From: Guyanagaster necrorhizus
Taxonomy: Eukaryota > Basidiomycota > Agaricomycetes > Agaricales > Physalacriaceae
Assembly (NCBI RefSeq): GCF_019112545.1
Contig: NW_025064885.1
Coordinates: 768,073 to 832,072 of the forward strand
DNA: 64,000 nucleotides
Direction: 5' to 3'
The notes under the pieces are model-generated. The model did no database searches. It saw nothing but the letters and a program-made list of their open reading frames with translations, and was not told the origin of the DNA. The position numbers were made by a program, and so were the translations under genes. Positions 57,593 to 64,000 of the stretch are shown piece after piece. Within the stretch, counting starts at the first letter, position 1, and every line of letters starts with the position of its first letter.

Positions 57593-59636
57593 TCAATCCG
57601 GAAGTTGCTGATGGTCGATGATTAGCTTCATGTTGGATGGCTGGCATAAAACGTACAGTGTGCAACCCTCCCATCTGCCTACACATTGGTTCAAGTCAAG
57701 AAACCAGATTCCGCTGACTTCGCCACTTATTTCGCGACCGAGTTCACATATTCTCTGAAGCAGGAAGCGCCCGACGTCATCAGTGAGTAGCTGATTTAGC
57801 TGAGGAATAGATGATATTGTCAAAGTTGCCTGCGCTAAGTGCGCCTGCAATGTTGACGGTGCCAAGAAGGAGAATCGGATAGTATGACTGTTTTGACACG
57901 TCAATGACTTTGAGCACGTGGTCAAATCGACAACCCACCGTCTATCAATCCTCAGGATGCATTGACCACCTACAGTTTTTGCATGATGGTTGTCCAAGAG
58001 GTTGACGAGCTTATGTCCCACTTCTCCCACAGGTTGAAATCGGAGCGTGGATGCTATACCGGCTAGGGTCAGGGCAGTAACGATGCCCTCTATGACTGTC
58101 TTAACTCTCTGGCAGAAAACTTGGTACTGCAGTAGATCAATAATTGGCTGCAGTACAGGCGGTGGGTCTGTCTTGGGAGCATCGTTCCCACTCAGTCTTT
58201 GTGATTTAAGATGCTGGTGCCTCCGAAGAAGTAGGGCGTGTAAAGAATAATAGATCAAGTCACAGGTTGCTTGCTGTAGCGGATTCTGGGAGGCCGAAGG
58301 TATAACAGAATCGCTTTCGACCTGAAAATCATGAGCTGATTACAATCAAAGAGAGGCCTGACGTACAAGTTCAAACTTCAGTTCAGTACCCAGAGCCGAG
58401 TCAATAACGATTAGACGTTCGGAAACCTTGGCAGATGCAGTTGGTAGTTTGCTGGCTTCATGGACCAGGAGAGAGAAGATTTCCTGTTCAACGATTTCTC
58501 GTTGGGCATTATTGAGTGAGTTATTTAATGCAGAGTCCTCTGACCGCGAGTCGCCTTTTGAGAATGCCAAAGAAGTGCGGCCTTCACTGCTTGTCAAAGA
58601 AACACGTAGTAAGGTATGTTGACGAAAAGGAAATATCAACCCTTCAGCAGCATTTTCGAGAGATGCCATGTGCCCAATAGCGCGACGTCTGAAGCTGGAA
58701 GAAGCTTGGAATGAGATCAATAAGTGAGGACATATCAAGAAACAGAAAACCAACATTCTTCCAGACCATACGATATCAGAAAGTCTTTGGATGACTTGTC
58801 AGCTCCCTTTCCAGTCGCTGACCCCAGTGGTAACGGCGCTGGTATCAGTGCCCAATTCTCTCGTCGTATTTTGAGGGCGTCAGCCCAGTATTTTTCTCCA
58901 CGCAGCCTACCGCCCTCCAATCTGTCGGCAGCTACTTTGAATACATCGGAGGCCTTTCTTAATGCCTCATCTTTGCTACCAATTGCCAGCTGTGTGTTGA
59001 AAGCCTGAACGGAGACAATAGGTAGAGGTTTTCGGATGATGGTAGCAGAGAGCGGAGCAGCTGGGTGCGTTTCTTGACGTGGTATGCCAGGAATAGAGTG
59101 AGGCACTTGCCCAGGAGTCGAGAGGATGGCGGAGAGCAAGTCGCGTGCATGGGTCATCTCTCCTAACGCTATGCTTGGAAAAATGTGAGTCGCCTCATGA
59201 AATATAGGTGCGTATCAAAACGTACAATAGCTGAGACGTTATCTGTATCCTCATTTTGTAGAGGTCTTCGCTGGTCATGATGTTGGGCGTTTCCTCGTCC
59301 TCGTTGCTCTTGTCAGTGTCCAACGTCGTGTCCTTCACATCAACGTGGGCCTCCACAATCCTATCAGCTAGGTTTCCATCCCTTGTCTTATCAAAGAAGT
59401 CGACTCCTCGCTCAAGAAAGATGCGGCGTAAGTTTCCGCTCAGCAGTTGTGAGGTAGTCTGTTTTCTGCATAAAAACTGTTCAGCTTTTCCCTGGGAAAG
59501 CGAACGTTGCGTACGGTTCATATATCTGCTCTCCCTGAGGCGTTATGTCTTGTAGAACTGGAACAGGCACGCCATTCTCATCCTTGTAAGGTCGCTCGAG
59601 AGAAAGTTTGAGGGTTTTCCAGGAGGGAACCTCCAT
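57593..59636 (-). CDS. MED17: Mediator complex subunit 17
   Basis: Five exons on the minus strand: 59636-59515, 59465-59226, 59173-58755, 58704-58367, 58321-57593, joining to 615 codons plus stop; introns are 45-52 bases. MED17 (Srb4 in yeast) is a head-module subunit that links activators to RNA polymerase II. Family hallmarks are the N-terminal WKTLKLSLERPYKDENG, the central EKYWADALKIRRENWALIP, then KDFLISYGLEES and FRRRAIGHM, and a C-terminal globular part. It is convergent with RPL5 (224 bases apart) and divergent from the zinc-cluster gene (181 bases apart). The start was chosen because all five exons then join in frame. Confidence 0.93.
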
Positions 59637-59817
59637 TAATATGGGGTGAGAGAACAGTCGGCCCGCTTGCCGGTGTTGACAAGAGAGATTTGAATTACAC
59701 CGAGTCACATTGACGATATCTACTCGTGCCTTTTCATCCCTTTCCCTCATCTCGTCAGCTCTGTACGCCGACGCTGAGAGGGCGTTTTCCAACCGCGGCT
59801 CCCTATAAACACAACTC
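59637..59817. promoter_or_regulatory. Shared promoter of MED17 and the zinc-cluster gene
   Basis: Only 181 bases separate two divergent start codons, so both promoters must overlap. A CCCTATAAACAC stretch just before 59818 could serve the + strand gene. No other element is obvious. Confidence 0.6.
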
Positions 59818-62703
59818 ATGGTTAAGACTCTCGACAAAACTGGCGCTTCAACGCCGTCCAATTCAGTGAAACGGAAAAAGGTTGACGATGACGACTCAAA
59901 TCCTGCGTCCAAGAAGAGATCTCGGGTCAGGTATGATTGCTGTTTTACTTTTTAGAGCAGTCGGTCACCTGTCTTGCTTTAGCTTTTCTTGTGGAGAATG
60001 TCATCGTCGGAAACAGAAGGTCAAATTCCTTCCCGCCTTTGGTTTCGGACGTGGGATTGATTTAAGTCCTCATACAGTGTGATCGACAAGTGCCGTGTTC
60101 GCATGTCTGTTATCTCTTTTTTATTGAAAATGAAATAATTCTGAATTTCACTAGTGCATAGCCAGGAAGGTGCCTGATCTATGTAAAGCCTACACGCCGG
60201 GCAAAACCGAGCAGGACATCAGTGTGCGACTAGCGCGAATAGAGCACATAATTGAAATGGCTCTCCCACAGTACTGCATGCCAGCCACTCCCAACTCATC
60301 GTTTGACCCCCATATATCTGAGTTTCGGCATACTGCCCTTGAGGAAGACAACCGTTCCCAGCCAGAAGATCAGGATCCCAGCGGAGGAACGTTTCAGAGC
60401 GGAAAGTGGTACGGTAATAGTGCCTCAGGTAGCATTGCTCCCGCGACCATCCTTGAACAAGTATGTCATGTTACATGTCCCTTTTATTCTCATCCCCAGC
60501 CTTCTTTAGCTGCAAAATGCCTTCACATCCACAGACACCGAAGACAAACATCTTCGCCGTGATGCCAGATTAAACGATATCACGCTGAATGGGTCGGGCC
60601 ACCTTTCTGCTTCTGCTATCGTTGGTTCAGAACTAGAGCCAACTGCTGCCGATAACTTGAAAAATCTTGTACAAGAATGCGGAGTTTCACCGCACAAGAT
60701 ATCGGAGCTTCTGCATGAGCTTCCACCTCTCAGGACATCACAGGTGCTCATTGACTATTATTTTAAATCAGTGCAAGTATTCCTGCTCAGCACTAGCTTT
60801 CTCCTCGGCTCAAGTTTTTCAGTAATTGGACCCGCTATCCTATATCCGAACGTGATTTCCGCGACGCTTATAGCTCCATATACAATGGAGGGGACCATGG
60901 AATATCAGCCACGAATCCTCATGATGTTCGATTCTTACCGCTGCTATTTGTCGTTCTTGCTATCGCTGTGAGACTTGCACCTGAAGACGTCTCTGGGGAT
61001 GTAAGGACTAGAAGGGTTACGTCTCTACGATACTATTGGTCTTGTAAGTGCTAGCCTATATGTCCTTATATATCATCGGCCTAACTGGTATTAGCGCGGA
61101 GGTCACTCCTAATTGCAGCCGCTATCCAACCAGATTCGTTGGACATAGTGTTAACTCGACTTTTGGTATCCAGTTTTCCGTCCTCTTTCCCAAGAGTTTG
61201 CTGATGTCAATATAAAGAGTGCTCGATTTTTAACTTTTGACCGTCGTATAACCGAGTGCTGGAGTCAACTAGGTGCTGCTGTTCGGACTGCACAAGCCCT
61301 AGGTCTTCATCGTGATGGTGCTCCCATGGTATGTCAACAAGATCCTTCATCCAGGACTCCGTCTTTACTATGTCAATCAGGGTATGGAACCTCATCTAGT
61401 TGAATATCGACGCAGAATATGGCAAGTCCTCCTGAAGTTCCTTTTACTCATCTTAGAATTTATCTCATGAACTAGGTCATATCTTTACCATGCGGACCGT
61501 TCATACGCTCTTGTTCTAGGGCGGCCAAATTCTATTCAGGATATCTACACATCTACACTCCCGCCGTCGAATATAGACGACGAATCTTTGAGTCGCCCTA
61601 TTCCTCTTTCTTCCCCGACACCTATGACCTTTGTAATCCTAAGGCATCAGCTGGCTTCAATTATCGGTAGAATCGCTCATCATTTCCAGCAAGTTAAGCC
61701 CAGCCATTATTCCGAAGTCACGGCCTTGGACGACGAACTTTTAAATTTCATTGCCAGCCTTCCGCCCCATTTTGCCCTCGAACCTGATCGCTCTCTCGAT
61801 GAAACCCACTCCTATATTCCTGTCCATCGTTATCTTCTCATCACCGAGATCATGTTCGTAAGAACAAGTCTCCATCGACCATACATACTCAGACGGCTCA
61901 GCTCTGACCGTTATGCTCGTTCGCGAGAGGCGTGTTTCGAATCTGCACTCAAAGATTTTCAGGTTCGACAGGCCTTCCGGGAAGTCCAGTCAAAGGAGGT
62001 CCGAGATTCCCTCAGTAATGCGTACAGGGAGTTCCAGACCGCTATGATCAGCGGAATATATCTAGTCCTTCATCCATCAGGGAAGGATGAGGCGGCTATG
62101 CATGCCATCCTTGATTCGTTCATGAAGGAGCATGAAGGCATACGGGATATGGATGAAACAACCCGACGGGAGCTGAAGACCATAGAATTTTTGAAGAATA
62201 AAGCATCTCAACGGACTCTGCCTAATGCTATGGGATCTCTCCCACAGAACGATCCTGCACACCTCTTACTAGGTCTACAGCAGGCTTCTACGCCACATCC
62301 TCCTCCATTCCCATCTCTGTTGAACTTGCCCCCTGCCTCCTCGCCACGAAGTCCATATGCGACACATATAAATCAATCTCCAACGTTCCAAAGACTGCAG
62401 AGCGCTTCGGGAGACTTCGAAAATTCGCCGACAGCATCTGGTAGTCCCAACGGTGAAGAGGACTCTACCGCGCAGTCGTTGTTAGACCACTGGTGTAATG
62501 CAATCAGTGCGCCGTTGGAGGGATCTAGCTCCGCCTCGTCTTGGGGAGGACTCCCCGGAAACTTCGCTGGCTGGGCGGGGACAACATCGACGTTGGTTGG
62601 AGCACCAGATCCTCGCCTTCTGGCTGGTATTGATGGTAACGAGTGGAACTATTGGGAGACATTAGTAAACCAGATTCGAGGGCCTGTTCCAGGGTCCAGC
62701 TAG
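59818..62703 (+). CDS. Zn2Cys6 fungal transcription factor
   Basis: Ten exons: 59818-59930, 59983-60019, 60078-60104, 60155-60460, 60510-60772, 60823-61043, 61095-61165, 61218-61328, 61381-61421, 61476-62703, joining to 805 codons plus stop. The Gal4-type cluster is at residues 41-69: C41, C44, C51, C57, C60 and C69, in CGECHRRKQKC, DRQVPCSHC and IARKVPDLC. A basic patch (KRKK, KKRSR) precedes it. The middle domain (WTRYPISERDFRDAY, AQALGLHRDG, EYRRRIW) is the fungal-specific transcription factor domain. The C-terminus is Pro/Ser-rich. Introns 5 (60773-60822) and 9 (61422-61475) need GCAAGT donors. Targets are unknown. Confidence 0.92.
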
Positions 62704-62937
62704 ACGACAGGTATCTTAAACGCAGCAGATATATATAGCATAGCACGCTTTAACTTTCGTGTTTTTTTGTAGTCCTAGGTCATAGCTTGTATCAGAATAA
62801 GACCGATCTGTCTAGTACATCTGACGTGAAGTTAGGGATACCCTGAATTCCTTCAAGAAAATGATAAGTACAGTTGCACTGCTACATTCTTGCGTCCATC
62901 TCAAGATGACCCTCCCTACCATGGCTACAGATGACAT

Positions 62938-64000
62938 CTAATGACTTTCAATGCCATATATCCTAATGTGTCTTTGTTTCCCACTGACAGTCCACTTGCC
63001 TTCGACTCTGTTGCAACCCCACACTTTGACTTCCTGAAGCCCTCCTTTGTTACCTTCGATGATACTTTTGACAGTAAAATCGTCAACGCCTCTACAGAAT
63101 CCCAAGTCGACTTTTTTCAAATCTCGTGCTTGCTTCCCAATCTCTTCTAAGGCCTCGTTATCAATGTCTCGCCATCCATTGATATTCAACTCCTGAAGGC
63201 TGGATCCGGAGTGGGCCAGGATGGCAAGAAGGGCCCCCTTGTTTAGAAGATGGATGCGGGAAATATCGAGGAAAGTCAAGGGTGGATTGGACGTCCAGGA
63301 ATTAAAGAAATTAGCTACCCCAGCATCGGTGAGTTCGGGGAGATTTCTTAGACCAAGTGAAGTGATGGCATTGGAGTAAGCTTGCAACCCCTGTTGTAGA
63401 ACTTTGTCGGAGACTTCTGTGTGATTTGAGAGGTCTAGGTGGGTTAAGGTGGATGCTACAGTGGAGAGCATATCTATGATTGCTACTTCACTGCAAGACT
63501 CGCTTGGTTCAGATATGTCCAGGTACGTCAATTGCCCTTCGAGCAGCTTGATACAATTGAGGAACTCGTCAGATATCTTGCCAATTTCCTTTAGCCCCAA
63601 AGCGCGTAACGTCTTCTGCGATGTAGTGATCAATGTTTCGATACACTTGACATCGAACCTTGGGCTCTGCGTTATCTTGAAACATTCAAGCTGAGGGTGA
63701 GATTCAAAGAAATTAATCCAGGCGGGAGGCCGGACAAGGAAGGGACCAAGCAATTGAAGAGACACCAAATTCGGAAGAGATTTCGACCATACAGACATGA
63801 CTTCGTCTGATAGGAGGCCACAGAAATCGAGGCGCAATGTTGTTAAATTAGGATTAAAATGAGCCAAAGTTGATAAGGCGTCGGGCGTTAACTCTGACAA
63901 CGTGTAAGTTTGTATTAGATAAGTGGCAGCTGTCCCACATACTTGTAGCGTCATAAAGTGTCAGAACTGTGATCTCTGGTCCATAAAACAGATGCGCATT
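62938..64000 (-). CDS. rad7: Rad7-like leucine-rich-repeat protein (5' part beyond window)
   Basis: Two exons visible: 62938-63893 and 63943-64000 and beyond, with a 49-base intron (63942-63894) between LTLYDAT and KLTPDALSTL. The protein is a string of RNI-type leucine-rich repeats (LTTLRLDFCG, LTYLDISEP, LTHLDLSNH, LTFLDISRIH, LQELNINGW, LKKVDLGFCRG). It ends EVKVWGCNRVEGKW and IYGIESH, as fungal Rad7 proteins do. Rad7 with Rad16 acts in global-genome nucleotide excision repair. The N-terminus lies outside, so the assignment rests on the repeat domain and C-terminus. It is convergent with the zinc-cluster gene, 234 bases apart. Confidence 0.85.

Noticed and set aside
60461..60509. Alternative acceptor at CCCCAG (60499) for intron 4 of the zinc-cluster gene
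   Set aside because: Using TTTAG at 60509 gives a 49-base intron and an open frame that continues to the stop; the earlier AG breaks the total frame.

Overview
The window looks like a basidiomycete (mushroom-type) nuclear chromosome. Two regions meet at about 50.8 kb. The right end (51.5-64 kb) holds compactly packed, CpG-normal genes with many introns of about 45-58 bases. The left four fifths (1-50.8 kb) is a nest of LTR retrotransposons, nearly all Ty3/Gypsy chromodomain elements of one extended family, with a Copia remnant at the border.

Retrotransposon region, with names used below. The right end of a + strand LTR (1-150) sits in the gag of E1 (minus, 151-2861). E1 sits in the chromodomain of E2 (minus, 2862-10363). 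Then come an unexplained stretch (10364-11879), a decayed gag-protease fragment of another Gypsy lineage E3 (11880-14760), noncoding sequence (14761-16140), E4 pol plus LTR (+, 16141-19849), and E5 pol plus LTR (+, 19850-23973). E6 (minus) is split into 23974-27135, 35714-36496 and 49844-50163 by two insertions. The first is E7 (minus, 27136-35713), which itself contains a solo LTR. The second is E8 (+, 36497-49838), whose 5' LTR is split by E9 (+, 37022-45094). Target-site duplications support E7, E8, E9 and the solo LTR. E6 lies in a Copia element, of which the RNase H end and 3' LTR remain (50164-50812).

Three themes run through the elements. First, C-to-T decay at CpG: the outer copies have almost no CpG, and the youngest copy (E9) has a pol broken almost only by TGA codons where CGA is expected. 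Second, the sequence just after the 5' LTR is the reverse complement of a sequence inside the LTR about 33 bases after a TATA box, and the two covary between subfamilies. This points to Tf1-like self-priming. Third, six elements carry, 55-59 bases after the 5' LTR, a small ORF with one hydrophobic helix. It continues in a frame overlapping gag and looks conserved. I do not recognise this protein, and it is the best candidate here for an undescribed component.

Gene region: an FAD-dependent monooxygenase with a one-base frameshift (51533-53137, minus), about 2 kb with only weak ORFs, an RBM42-like RNA-binding protein (55178-55975, minus), ribosomal protein L5/uL18 (56257-57368, +), Mediator subunit 17 (57593-59636, minus), a Zn2Cys6 transcription factor (59818-62703, +), and a Rad7-like leucine-rich-repeat protein running off the right edge (62938-64000, minus). 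Joining my exon calls gives exact multiples of three for the RBM42-like, L5, MED17 and transcription factor genes, and one base too many for the monooxygenase. Three introns need GC-AG splice sites.
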